A stretch of 64,000 nucleotides of DNA from SIG565 sp045590755 (GTDB taxonomy: Bacteria; Bacillota; Clostridia; Oscillospirales; Acutalibacteraceae). The position numbers and the translations under genes were made by a program. How positions within the stretch are numbered: the stretch's first letter is position 1; each line of letters opens with the position of its first letter. This document shows positions 32,894 through 40,449 of the stretch, one piece after another. The stretch is taken from the NCBI GenBank assembly GCA_045590755.1, contig JAZNRP010000026.1, positions 1 through 64,000 of the forward strand, read 5' to 3'. The notes under the pieces were generated by a model. It did no database searches, was not told the origin of the DNA, and was given only the letters and a program-made list of their open reading frames with translations.

Positions 32894-33409
32894 ATGAAAA
32901 AACAGTTTTTGGAAACGGGAAAAATCACAGGTACTCACGGTATTCGCGGTATGGTACGCATACAGCCGTGGTGTGATGATATAAAATTTTTAAGCAAAAT
33001 TAAATATTTTTATTTAGATAACTCAGGCTCTACTAAGTTAGAAAAAGAACGAATAGCCGTTAACGGTAATGTCTTTATTGCTAAATTTAAAGAAATAAAT
33101 TCGGTGGAAGAGGCATTGCAGTTAAAGAATAAAGTGTTGTATATTGATAGAAACGAATCCGATTTACAAAACGGCAGTTATTATATACAAGATATAATCG
33201 ACTGTCAGGTTTATGATAATTTATCGGGCGAGCAATTAGGCGTAGTATCTGATGTTTCGCAAACAGGCGCTAATGATGTATGGCACATAATGAAAGATGC
33301 TAAGGAATATTTAATCCCCGTAATACCCGATGTTGTAAACAGGGTTGATATTGATGGTGGTAAAATTTACATTACACCCTTGAAGGGAATATTTGATGAT
33401 GAGGATTAG
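32894..33409 (+). CDS. rimM: Ribosome maturation factor RimM
   Basis: 171 residues. It begins FLETGKITGTHGIRGMVRI, the RimM N-terminal barrel, followed by VNGNVFIAKFKEI and a PRC-barrel half with YYIQDIIDCQVY and WHIMKDAKEYLIP. It assists late assembly of the 30S head with S19. An in-frame TTG two codons earlier is less likely than the ATG at 32894, although the ribosome site is weak. Its 3' end overlaps the trmD start. Confidence 0.94.
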   Translation: MKKQFLETGKITGTHGIRGMVRIQPWCDDIKFLSKIKYFYLDNSGSTKLEKERIAVNGNVFIAKFKEINSVEEALQLKNKVLYIDRNESDLQNGSYYIQDIIDCQVYDNLSGEQLGVVSDVSQTGANDVWHIMKDAKEYLIPVIPDVVNRVDIDGGKIYITPLKGIFDDED

Positions 33410-34142
33410 TATATTAACATTATTTCCGCAGATGTGCGAAGCGTTTGTAAATGAGAGCATTATCGGCAGAGCAATAAAAAAAGGAAAAGTTGATATTAAT
33501 TGTATAAATATAAGGGATTTTGCTAACAATAAGCATAATAAGGTTGACGATACACCTTATGGCGGCGGTATGGGTATGGTAATGGCGGCAGAGCCGATTT
33601 TTAATACCTATCAAAGCTTGTTAAAAAACGGCGAAAATAAGCCACATTTGATTTATTTATCGCCCAAAGGAAAAACCTTTACTCAAAGCAGGGCAGTTGA
33701 GTTATCAAAGAAAGAGCACATCGTTCTGCTTTGCGGACACTATAAAGATATCGATGAAAGAGTTATTGATGAGATAGTCGACGAAGAAATTTCTATAGGG
33801 GATTTTGTGCTTACGGGCGGTGAGCTACCCGCCTTGGTAGTTGCCGATGCGGTTTGCAGAATGTTACCCGGTGTTTTAGCCGATGATATCTGCTTTACTG
33901 AAGAAAGTCATTTTTCAGGTCTGCTTGAATACCCGCAGTATACAAAACCTGCTGTATGGCACGATAGGGAAGTGCCCGAAGTGTTGCTTTCGGGTAATCA
34001 CGCTAAAATTGCTAAGTGGCGTAGGGAAAAATCACTGGAGATTACAAATGAACGCCGTCCCGACATTTTTACAAATGCCGATTTATCTAAAACCGATTTG
34101 GAATATATAGATAGTATCAAAAACGGCAAACACGATATATAG
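33396..34142 (+). CDS. trmD: tRNA (guanine-N1-)-methyltransferase TrmD
   Basis: 248 residues. MMRISILTLFPQMCEAF opens it, then IRDFANNKHNKVDDTPYGGGMGMVM, LLCGHYKDIDERV, and ISIGDFVLTGGELPALVV, which builds the SAM-binding trefoil knot. It methylates G37 of tRNAs with a G36-G37 anticodon context; the tRNA-Pro(GGG) here is a typical substrate. AAGGGA seven bases upstream fits the ATG at 33396; the next ATG at 33399 is also possible. It overlaps rimM by 14 bases. rplS, which usually follows, is absent. Confidence 0.96.
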   Translation: MMRISILTLFPQMCEAFVNESIIGRAIKKGKVDINCINIRDFANNKHNKVDDTPYGGGMGMVMAAEPIFNTYQSLLKNGENKPHLIYLSPKGKTFTQSRAVELSKKEHIVLLCGHYKDIDERVIDEIVDEEISIGDFVLTGGELPALVVADAVCRMLPGVLADDICFTEESHFSGLLEYPQYTKPAVWHDREVPEVLLSGNHAKIAKWRREKSLEITNERRPDIFTNADLSKTDLEYIDSIKNGKHDI

Positions 34143-34246
34143 TGGTTTATTTGATAAATTTTATTAATTTATAGTCAAATTTCACAAATATCGCATCTTC
34201 TATTTGTGGTTGTTTGGTGTAAAACATAGAACTTAACAAAGAAATG

Positions 34247-34274
34247 TTGACACTTTTTATAAAAAAAGTATAAT
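34247..34274 (+). promoter_or_regulatory. Promoter for ptsH-like gene
   Basis: TTGACA (34247-34252), 16 bases, TATAAT (34269-34274), 47 bases before the start codon. Confidence 0.8.
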
Positions 34275-34321
34275 TTGTAATATAACCGATTTAAAAATTT
34301 TGGCTATAAGGAGACTTAAAC

Positions 34322-34585
34322 ATGTGTGTTAAAGAAGTTGTTGTTCAAAATCAGGTAGGCTTACATGCTCGTCCCGCTACTTTCTTTATTCAGAAAGCTA
34401 ACGAATTCAAATCATCAATCTGGGTTGAAAAGGACGAACGCAGAGTTAACGCAAAAAGTCTTCTCGGCGTTTTATCGTTAGGAATTGTCGGCAATACTGA
34501 AATTAAAATTATTGTTGACGGTGTTGACGAAAAGGAAGCGCTCAATGCACTTATTGCGCTTGTTGAATCGGGTTTTGTTGATTAA
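34322..34585 (+). CDS. ptsH: HPr-family phosphocarrier protein
   Basis: 87 residues. VGLHARPATFFIQKA carries the phosphoryl-accepting His near residue 15. NAKSLLGVLSLG carries the regulatory Ser near 46, the site phosphorylated by HPr kinase in Firmicutes. Both sites present argues for HPr rather than Crh. No Enzyme I or PTS permease is nearby. It is a single-gene unit with its own promoter and terminator, in the place where rplS would be expected. Confidence 0.93.
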   Translation: MCVKEVVVQNQVGLHARPATFFIQKANEFKSSIWVEKDERRVNAKSLLGVLSLGIVGNTEIKIIVDGVDEKEALNALIALVESGFVD

Positions 34586-34597
34586 TTTATATTTTTT

Positions 34598-34630
34598 ACC
34601 GATATGCAAAAACTGCATATCGGTTTTTTA
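34598..34630 (+). terminator. ptsH terminator
   Basis: ACCGATATGCA (34598-34608) pairs with TGCATATCGGT (34614-34624), followed by TTTTT. Confidence 0.92.
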
Positions 34631-34644
34631 ATTTTAAATAATGC

Positions 34645-34674
34645 TTGACAAGTCCCTTAGGGGTAATGTATAAT
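34645..34674 (+). promoter_or_regulatory. rpsU promoter
   Basis: TTGACA (34645-34650), 18 bases, TATAAT (34669-34674). The spacer contains the near-palindrome CCCTTAGGGG. Confidence 0.8.
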
Positions 34675-34723
34675 GTTTAGAGTTTAGTGTTTACATTATG
34701 ATTTTGCTAAGGGAGGGAAATAT

Positions 34724-34900
34724 ATGAGTCAGGTTCGTATTAAGGAAAACGAATCGCTGGATAATGCTCTTAGACGTTTTAAAAGGCAAACAGCAAAAGA
34801 CGGTGTTATACAAGAAGTTCGTAAAAGAGAACATTACGAAAAACCCTCTGTAAAACGTAAAAAGAAGTCGGAAGCAGCTCGTAAGCGCAAATTCCGCTAA
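34724..34900 (+). CDS. rpsU: 30S ribosomal protein S21
   Basis: A 58-residue protein too short for many gene callers. It reads MSQVRIKENESLDNALRRF, then KREHYEKPSVKRKKKSEAAR, the S21 pattern with a basic tail ending RKRKFR. GGGAGGG is 7 bases before the ATG. S21 contacts the anti-Shine-Dalgarno region of the 30S subunit. It has its own promoter and is followed by a strong terminator before yqeG. Confidence 0.97.
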   Translation: MSQVRIKENESLDNALRRFKRQTAKDGVIQEVRKREHYEKPSVKRKKKSEAARKRKFR

Positions 34901-34916
34901 GCTAAAATTTCAGCAT

Positions 34917-34950
34917 AAAAGCGGTTGTATATCAACCGCTTTTATTTTTT
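34917..34950 (+). terminator. rpsU terminator
   Basis: AAAAGCGGTTG (34917-34927) pairs with CAACCGCTTTT (34933-34943), then ATTTTTT. The ribosome site of yqeG follows directly. Confidence 0.92.
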
Positions 34951-34960
34951 GGAGAGCGTT

Positions 34961-35452
34961 ATGTTACTTAAACCCTATATTAAACTAAACAGAATTACAG
35001 ATATTACTGTACCAATGCTAAAAAAACTCAATATTAAGGGACTAATTCTTGATGTTGATAACACTTTGTCTACCCATCACGGTGAAGTTCTGTTGGACGG
35101 GCTTACAGAGTGGTTAAAATGTATGGCAGACAGTAAAATCAAGTTAATAATTCTCTCTAACTCAAAGGAGAAAAGGGTAGGTCCTTTTGCCCAAAAAATC
35201 GGATTAAATTACTTTTCTTTAGGATTAAAGCCATTGCCGTTCGGTTATTGGAAATCGGCAAAGAAAATGTCTTTAAAGCTTAAAGAAACCGCAATAGTCG
35301 GTGATCAGATTTTTACCGATTCTTTAGGCGGACATTTATCGGGAGTTAAAACGATTATTTTAAACCCAATTGAGCCCGAAAAAATGGTATCTTTTAGAAT
35401 TAGACGAAAATTAGAAAAATTACTTTACAAATTATATAAATTTGAGGTGTAA
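34961..35452 (+). CDS. yqeG: YqeG-family HAD-IIIA phosphatase
   Basis: 163 residues. LILDVDNTLSTH gives the two catalytic HAD aspartates. KLIILSNSKEKRV holds motif II Ser, and AIVGDQIFTDSLGG motif IV. Size and motifs fit YqeG, a HAD phosphatase of unproven substrate, with a phosphatidylglycerolphosphatase role shown for some relatives. An earlier TTG at 34925 overlaps the rpsU terminator and is rejected; GGAGAG precedes the ATG at 34961. It begins a unit with the endonuclease-IV-like gene and aroQ. Confidence 0.88.
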   Translation: MLLKPYIKLNRITDITVPMLKKLNIKGLILDVDNTLSTHHGEVLLDGLTEWLKCMADSKIKLIILSNSKEKRVGPFAQKIGLNYFSLGLKPLPFGYWKSAKKMSLKLKETAIVGDQIFTDSLGGHLSGVKTIILNPIEPEKMVSFRIRRKLEKLLYKLYKFEV

Positions 35453-35454
35453 AA

Positions 35455-36309
35455 ATGTTGGCTTTGTTTGGACCTGCGGGAAATTCAATAAGCTTTTCGG
35501 CACAAGGGTATAAGCATAGCTTGCAAATACCAGAGTATCTTAATAAATTCGGTCTTACCGCATTTGAATATCAATGCGGCCGAGGCGTAAATATCGGATT
35601 AGAAAAAGCCGAGCAATTCGGCAAAGCTATGAAAGAAGCCAATATTAAGGTATCTTTACACGCACCGTATTATATTTCGATGTCATCGGTCGATAGCGAA
35701 AAAAGGCTTAACTCTATAAACTATATTTTAAGCAGTGCGCGTGCGGTTAATGCAATGGGCGGCGACAGAATAGTTGTTCATACAGGCTCATGCGGTAAAA
35801 TTCCGCGAGAAGAAGCGTTAAGTCTTGCGCTCGATACAATGCGCCTTGCTATCAAAGCGTTGGATGATGAAGGTCTATCAAATATACGCATTTGTCCCGA
35901 AACTATGGGAAAAATCAATCAGTTAGGCGACCTTAATGAAGTTTTAACACTATGTGAGCTTGATGAAAGGCTATTGCCGTGCATTGATTTTGGGCATCTT
36001 AACGCTCGCACACTCGGCTCACTTAAAACCTATTCAGATTTTGAAGATGTTTTTAACCAAATAGAAAACCGTTTAGGTGAATCGAGATTAAGAGAGTTCC
36101 ATTCACATTTTTCAAAAATTGAATTTACAAATGGCGGCGAAAAGAAGCATTTAACCTTTGAAGATACGGTTTTCGGACCTGATTTTGAGCCGGTTTTAGA
36201 GCTTACTGCAAAACGGAATTGCCATCCCACCTTTATCTGTGAATCTGACGGAACACAAGCTGAAGATGCGGCGGCGATGCAAAAATACTATATGGAGTTG
36301 ATTAAATAA
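35455..36309 (+). CDS. nfo: Endonuclease IV-like TIM-barrel enzyme (AP endonuclease family 2)
   Basis: 284 residues, zinc TIM barrel. Expected ligands are visible: His in SLHAPYYIS, His in IVVHTGSCG, Glu in ICPETMGK, Asp and His in CIDFGHLNAR, the HxH of FHSHFSKIEF, and Glu in FICESDG. The GPAGNSISF start differs from classical Nfo (usually GAHVS), so it belongs to a divergent branch common in Clostridia. Abasic-site cleavage in DNA repair is the family role. The stop overlaps the aroQ start by one base. Confidence 0.85.
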   Translation: MLALFGPAGNSISFSAQGYKHSLQIPEYLNKFGLTAFEYQCGRGVNIGLEKAEQFGKAMKEANIKVSLHAPYYISMSSVDSEKRLNSINYILSSARAVNAMGGDRIVVHTGSCGKIPREEALSLALDTMRLAIKALDDEGLSNIRICPETMGKINQLGDLNEVLTLCELDERLLPCIDFGHLNARTLGSLKTYSDFEDVFNQIENRLGESRLREFHSHFSKIEFTNGGEKKHLTFEDTVFGPDFEPVLELTAKRNCHPTFICESDGTQAEDAAAMQKYYMELIK

Positions 36310-36746
36310 TGAAAACGGGTAGAATTTTAATTATAAACGGACCTAATCTTAATATGTTAGGTGTAAGAGAGCCCGGAATTTACGGCACAAAGAATCTTGA
36401 CGGTATAAATAACACTATCAATACCTATGCTTTGGGTATGAAAATCAATTGTGAATTTTATCAGTCAAATTGTGAAGGCGATATTATCAGTAAAATTCAT
36501 CAGGTTTATAAGGATTATGACGGATGTATTATAAATGCAGGTGCTTTAACTCATTACAGTTATGCTATACGCGATGCAATTTCGGCAGTTGAAAAGCCGT
36601 TTATTGAAGTGCATTTATCAAATGTTGATGCAAGGGAAGATTTCAGAAAGATATCTGTAATTGCCCCCGTATGTCGCGGTAGCATTTCCGGCTTCGGTGT
36701 TAACAGCTATTTATTGGCAGTAAATGCTATGAGAGACCTTATTTAA
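36309..36746 (+). CDS. aroQ: 3-dehydroquinate dehydratase, type II
   Basis: 145 residues. ILIINGPNLNMLGVREPGIYG is the family signature with the catalytic Tyr nearby. INAGALTHYSYAIRDAI and FIEVHLSNVDARE complete the active site, with the conserved His. It performs the third step of the shikimate pathway. The family Arg lid is present around PGIYG. It is coupled to the preceding gene by a TAATG overlap, and a promoter for efp follows its stop. Confidence 0.95.
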   Translation: MKTGRILIINGPNLNMLGVREPGIYGTKNLDGINNTINTYALGMKINCEFYQSNCEGDIISKIHQVYKDYDGCIINAGALTHYSYAIRDAISAVEKPFIEVHLSNVDAREDFRKISVIAPVCRGSISGFGVNSYLLAVNAMRDLI

Positions 36747-36757
36747 CAATATTTGCC

Positions 36758-36786
36758 TTGACATTTAGTATAAAAACTTTTATACT
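36758..36786 (+). promoter_or_regulatory. efp promoter
   Basis: TTGACA (36758-36763), 17 bases, TATACT (36781-36786), 33 bases before the efp start. Confidence 0.8.
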
Positions 36787-36819
36787 ACTATATGTAGATA
36801 TTAATATGGAGGAATTAAA

Positions 36820-37377
36820 ATGGTTAGTGCAGGCGATTTTAGAAACGGCGTTACTTTTGAAATGGACGGAAATGTGTATCAGATTATTGAATTCCAACAC
36901 GTAAAGCCCGGTAAAGGTGCCGCTTTTGTTCGTACAAAAATCAGAAATGTAATTGCAGGTTCCGTGGTTGAAAAAACCTTCAACCCTAATGATAAGTTCC
37001 CGACTGCTTTCGTTGAAAGAAAGGATATGGAATATTCTTACAATGATGACGGTCTATATTACTTTATGGACCCCGAATCATACGAGTTAGTACCTGTTAA
37101 TGCATCTGAGCTTGGCGACAACTTCAGATTCGTTAAGGAAAATATGGTATGTAAGATTTTGTCTTACAAGGGTAAAATATTCGGTGTAGAGCCGCCGACA
37201 TTTGTTGAATTGGCTATTGCTGAAACTGACCCCGGATTTAAGGGTGATACAGCTACTAATGCTATGAAGCCCGCTAAGTTAGAAACAGGCGCAGAAATTC
37301 GTGTTCCGCTGTTCATTAATGAAGGCGATATGATTCGTATCGATACCCGTACCGGCGAATATATGGAACGCGCATAA
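36820..37377 (+). CDS. efp: Elongation factor P
   Basis: 185 residues, three beta domains. DFRNGVTFEMDGNVYQIIEFQ opens it, then HVKPGKGAAFVRTKIRN, whose Lys is the usual modification site. VPLFINEGDMIRIDTRTGEY is the C-terminal signature. It relieves ribosome stalling at polyproline. The modifying enzymes are not in the window. GGAGG precedes the ATG. A Cys-rich acidic protein follows 15 bases later. Confidence 0.97.
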   Translation: MVSAGDFRNGVTFEMDGNVYQIIEFQHVKPGKGAAFVRTKIRNVIAGSVVEKTFNPNDKFPTAFVERKDMEYSYNDDGLYYFMDPESYELVPVNASELGDNFRFVKENMVCKILSYKGKIFGVEPPTFVELAIAETDPGFKGDTATNAMKPAKLETGAEIRVPLFINEGDMIRIDTRTGEYMERA

Positions 37378-37392
37378 AAAAGGAGTAAAAAA

Positions 37393-37827
37393 ATGACTAT
37401 TTCCGAAAAAGTTGCTTACATTAAAGGTTTAGCCGAAGGAGTAAAGCTTGATACAAAAACCGACGAAGGAAAGATAATTTCTGCAATTATTGAACTTTTA
37501 GGTGATATTTGCGATGAAATTGATGCGCTTGATGACGCACAAATTGAATTAGCAGAACAGCTTGATGCAGTTGATGAAGACTTATCTGATGTTGAAGAGC
37601 TTATTTACGAAGATGATGAGTGTGGTTGCGGCTGCGACGATTATGAAGAAGACGACGAAGTTTACGAAGTTGTTTGTCCTAATTGTAATGACACTATTTA
37701 CCTTGACGAAGAAATGCTTATGGACGGCCGCATAGATTGTCCTAACTGCGGAACAGACCTTGAGTTTGATTTCGATTGCGAGTGCGATTGTGAAGACTGT
37801 GACTGCGACTGCAATACAGAAGATTAA
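37393..37827 (+). CDS. CD1247-type N-terminal domain protein with zinc-ribbon and acidic Cys-rich tail
   Basis: 144 residues. The N-terminal helix pair TISEKVAYIKGLAEGV and IISAIIELLGDICDEIDALD recurs in a clostridial family annotated by a CD1247 N-terminal domain. The middle has CGCGCDDYEEDDE, then VCPNCNDTIYLDEEML and DCPNCGTDLEF, a CxxC...CxxC zinc-ribbon pair. The tail is CECDCEDCDCDC, an alternating Cys/acid stretch likely to bind metal. It is strongly acidic and probably cytoplasmic. It follows efp after 15 bases and ends with a terminator. No function is established. Confidence 0.8.
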   Translation: MTISEKVAYIKGLAEGVKLDTKTDEGKIISAIIELLGDICDEIDALDDAQIELAEQLDAVDEDLSDVEELIYEDDECGCGCDDYEEDDEVYEVVCPNCNDTIYLDEEMLMDGRIDCPNCGTDLEFDFDCECDCEDCDCDCNTED

Positions 37828-37836
37828 TTTTAACCC

Positions 37837-37873
37837 AAAAGCCACACTTTACAATGTAGGGTGTGGCTTTTTT
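37837..37873 (+). terminator. Terminator of efp unit
   Basis: AAAAGCCACAC (37837-37847) pairs with GTGTGGCTTTT (37861-37871), then T-run. Confidence 0.9.
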
Positions 37874-37900
37874 GTCGTTTTCTAAAGGAAAGATTTTTTT

Positions 37901-38629
37901 ATGAATAAGCTTGAATATAAACTTGATTTCACAAAACAGGATGAAAAAACAGGCAACATACCTGTTATCGTTTTGGCTGCAGGTTCTTCTACCAGAATGA
38001 ACGGGATTTCAAAGCAGTTTATTAATCTTTGCGGTATTCCAGCTATTGTACATACGCTTTCTGCGTTTGAAAAAGCGTCGGAGATTTCAAGAATTGTTTT
38101 GGTAACAAAGGAAGATTATGTGGCGGAGATGCAACAGTTAGCCGAAAAATTTATGATTACTAAGCTGACAGATATTGTTTCTGGCGGAGATTCAAGGCAG
38201 GAATCGGTTAAAAACGGTCTTGAGAAAATCAACGAAGATTATGTGTTAATACACGATGGCGCCCGTCCCTTAGTTTCTGAAGAAATTATTTCCCGTGTGT
38301 GTTCACAGCTGTCATCTGCTGATGGGGTTATTTGCGCTGTACCCGTAAAGGATACAATAAAAAAAGTAGATGAAAATGGTTATATAGTAAATACTGTTTC
38401 CAGAAAGGATTTGTTTGCCGCACAGACTCCGCAGGGTGTCAGAACAGAAAAATATAGAGAAATATTAAACTCTGCAGACTGTTCGTGTTTTACTGATGAT
38501 GCTTCTCTTTTAGAAGCGGCAGATCTGTCGGTTAAGGTTGTTGCGGGGGATTACAGAAATATTAAAATCACCACACAGGAAGATATAACGGCGGCAGAAG
38601 GCTATCTTGAAAAAAGGGGAAATGAATAA
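37901..38629 (+). CDS. ispD: 2-C-methyl-D-erythritol 4-phosphate cytidylyltransferase
   Basis: 242 residues. VIVLAAGSSTRMNG is the CTP-binding loop, starting near residue 23 after an unusual N-terminal extension of about 20 residues. Then VSGGDSRQESVKNGL, LIHDGARPLVS and QTPQGVRTEK. It catalyses the cytidylyl transfer of the MEP isoprenoid pathway. It is coupled to ispF by a TAATG overlap, so the two enzymes are made together. Confidence 0.95.
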   Translation: MNKLEYKLDFTKQDEKTGNIPVIVLAAGSSTRMNGISKQFINLCGIPAIVHTLSAFEKASEISRIVLVTKEDYVAEMQQLAEKFMITKLTDIVSGGDSRQESVKNGLEKINEDYVLIHDGARPLVSEEIISRVCSQLSSADGVICAVPVKDTIKKVDENGYIVNTVSRKDLFAAQTPQGVRTEKYREILNSADCSCFTDDASLLEAADLSVKVVAGDYRNIKITTQEDITAAEGYLEKRGNE

Positions 38630-39096
38630 TGCGAATTGGTAATGGTTACGATGTTCATAGGCTTGTACCCGATAGGGATTTGATAATCGGCGGCGTTAAA
38701 ATTCCATATGAATTTGGTCTTAAAGGTCACTCGGATGCAGATGTATTGCTCCACGCTGTTACCGATGCGCTTTTAGGTGCCGCGGCTCTTGGTGATATTG
38801 GAAAACATTTTCCCGACACAAGTGAAGAATTTAAGGGCATTGATAGCAGAATTTTACTAAGAAAAGCGGTAGAATTGTTATCTGATAACGGTTTTAGAAT
38901 CGGTAACATTGACGCTACGATTATTGCGCAAAAACCAAAAATGGCAACCTATATTGAGCAGATGCGAAAGAATATTGCTGCTGACTGTAATATCGAAGTT
39001 TCTTGTGTTAATGTTAAAGCGACCACAGAAGAGGGCCTGGGCTTTACAGGTAGTGGAGAGGGTATTTCAGCATCGGCTGTTTGTTTAATTCTTTAA
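38629..39096 (+). CDS. ispF: 2-C-methyl-D-erythritol 2,4-cyclodiphosphate synthase
   Basis: 155 residues. GNGYDVHRLVPDRDLIIGG gives the metal-binding Asp and His of the start. LKGHSDADVLLHAVTDALLGA and DIGKHFPDT follow, and the end has VKATTEEGLGFTGSGEGISA. It cyclises the intermediate two steps after IspD; ispE is not in the window. ispF overlaps ispD by one base. No clear hairpin was seen before the following gene. Confidence 0.96.
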   Translation: MRIGNGYDVHRLVPDRDLIIGGVKIPYEFGLKGHSDADVLLHAVTDALLGAAALGDIGKHFPDTSEEFKGIDSRILLRKAVELLSDNGFRIGNIDATIIAQKPKMATYIEQMRKNIAADCNIEVSCVNVKATTEEGLGFTGSGEGISASAVCLIL

Positions 39097-39144
39097 CAGA
39101 ATTTTTATAACCTGCTTCGCATATATATTAGCGGAGTGATTAAT

Positions 39145-39573
39145 TTGAAATTATATTGTATCAGCATTAAAAGTCGTGGTGCGGTATCGGTATTTTTAGC
39201 CCTTTTGACATTACTACTTGTAACGCTCGAGGTTATTAATATCAATTCAAGTGCGACAAATTCAGTACTGACTAATGAAGATAGAGTTTCTGCTATTAGT
39301 ATGTACGGCTATGATGTTTCGCCTGATGTGGTGGAAGTAAAAGAGATTGTTATACCCGAAAAGTTTAACGATGTATATGAAAATTACAATGAAATTCAAA
39401 TTAAGGGCGGCTTTAATCTGAAAAATTATTCAGGAGAGAAGGTAACACTTTACAAATATCAGTTACGGGATTCTGCTAACGCAGAGTTTGTAAATTTAAT
39501 AATATGTGATGGTGTTATAATTGGCGGAGATGTTTCTTCTGCGCGAATTGACGGCGATATGAAGCCACTTTAA
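39145..39573 (+). CDS. Unknown exported or membrane-anchored protein, 142 aa
   Basis: The N-terminal KSRGAVSVFLALLTLLLVTLEV is one hydrophobic helix, either an uncleaved anchor or a signal peptide. The rest, about 105 residues, looks like a beta-rich domain: IQIKGGFNLKNYSGEKVTLYKY, then AEFVNLIICDGVIIGGDV. I do not recognise the family. The likely start is TTG at 39145, with GGAG eight bases upstream; a GTG three codons earlier overlaps that site. It lies 40 bases after ispF and 26 bases before a pseudouridine synthase gene. Confidence 0.6.
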   Translation: MKLYCISIKSRGAVSVFLALLTLLLVTLEVININSSATNSVLTNEDRVSAISMYGYDVSPDVVEVKEIVIPEKFNDVYENYNEIQIKGGFNLKNYSGEKVTLYKYQLRDSANAEFVNLIICDGVIIGGDVSSARIDGDMKPL

Positions 39574-39599
39574 CGGAAAACAAATACGGGGGAAGCTTT

Positions 39600-40316
39600 T
39601 TGAAAAAGATTAGGCTAGATAAGTTTTTATCTGATAACACAAAATATACCAGAAGCGAAATAAAAAAACTGATTAAGGCAGGCAGGGTGACGGTTGATAG
39701 TAATACTGTCACAAAAAGCGATTTTTCATTTATTCCCGATAAAGCTATAGTTACATTAAACGGGGAAAATATTGCTTATAAAAAGTTTGTTTATTTAATG
39801 CTTAACAAGCCGAGCGGTATTTTATCTGCATCAAGCGATAAAAACCGTAAAACTGTTGTTGATTTGCTGGATGATAATTATCGGCATTATTCGCTATTTC
39901 CTGTGGGCCGTTTGGACAAGGATACAACCGGGCTTTTGCTTTTAACAAATGACGGAGATTTTGCCCACAAAATTATTTCACCAAAATACAACATTGAAAA
40001 GTCATATATTGCTTCTGTTGATGATGCTATAAACCCTGATGTCCCGGAAAAATTTAAAAAAGGTATAATACTTACTGACGGAACTGTTTGTAAAAGTGCT
40101 GTTCTAAACATTTGTGGGGAAAACACAGTGCGTATTGTTTTAACAGAAGGCAAATACCATCAGATTAAGCGTATGCTTGGTGTTGTAGGGCTTGGTGTTG
40201 TGAGCTTACACCGCGAAAGAATTGGAGGGCTTACCTTGCCCAAAAACCTTGAAATAGGGGATTTTTGCGAGATTTCTGTTAATGATTTATTCACATTTTT
40301 TCCTGAAATTTTTTAG
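39600..40316 (+). CDS. Ribosomal pseudouridine synthase, RsuA/RluB family
   Basis: 238 residues. The N-terminal S4 domain reads RLDKFLSDNTKYTRSEIKKLIKAGRV. The catalytic domain has LMLNKPSGILSAS, then FPVGRLDKDTTGLLLLTNDGDF with the catalytic Asp, and KYHQIKRMLGVVGLGVVSLHRERIGG. It modifies rRNA uridines, probably 16S (RsuA) or 23S (RluB); the target cannot be told apart here. GGGGGAAG precedes the TTG start at 39600; no nearby ATG gives a complete S4 domain. Confidence 0.92.
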   Translation: MKKIRLDKFLSDNTKYTRSEIKKLIKAGRVTVDSNTVTKSDFSFIPDKAIVTLNGENIAYKKFVYLMLNKPSGILSASSDKNRKTVVDLLDDNYRHYSLFPVGRLDKDTTGLLLLTNDGDFAHKIISPKYNIEKSYIASVDDAINPDVPEKFKKGIILTDGTVCKSAVLNICGENTVRIVLTEGKYHQIKRMLGVVGLGVVSLHRERIGGLTLPKNLEIGDFCEISVNDLFTFFPEIF

Positions 40317-40449
40317 GAATAAAAAATTTTGTTTATAATAGACAATTATTTTTTTGAAAACTTGGTTATTTTAAGTGTAGTTTTTTAAGAAAATAGTTGT
40401 TATAATAATTAATGCTTAATTTTGTAAAATAAATAGGAGGTCTATTTTC

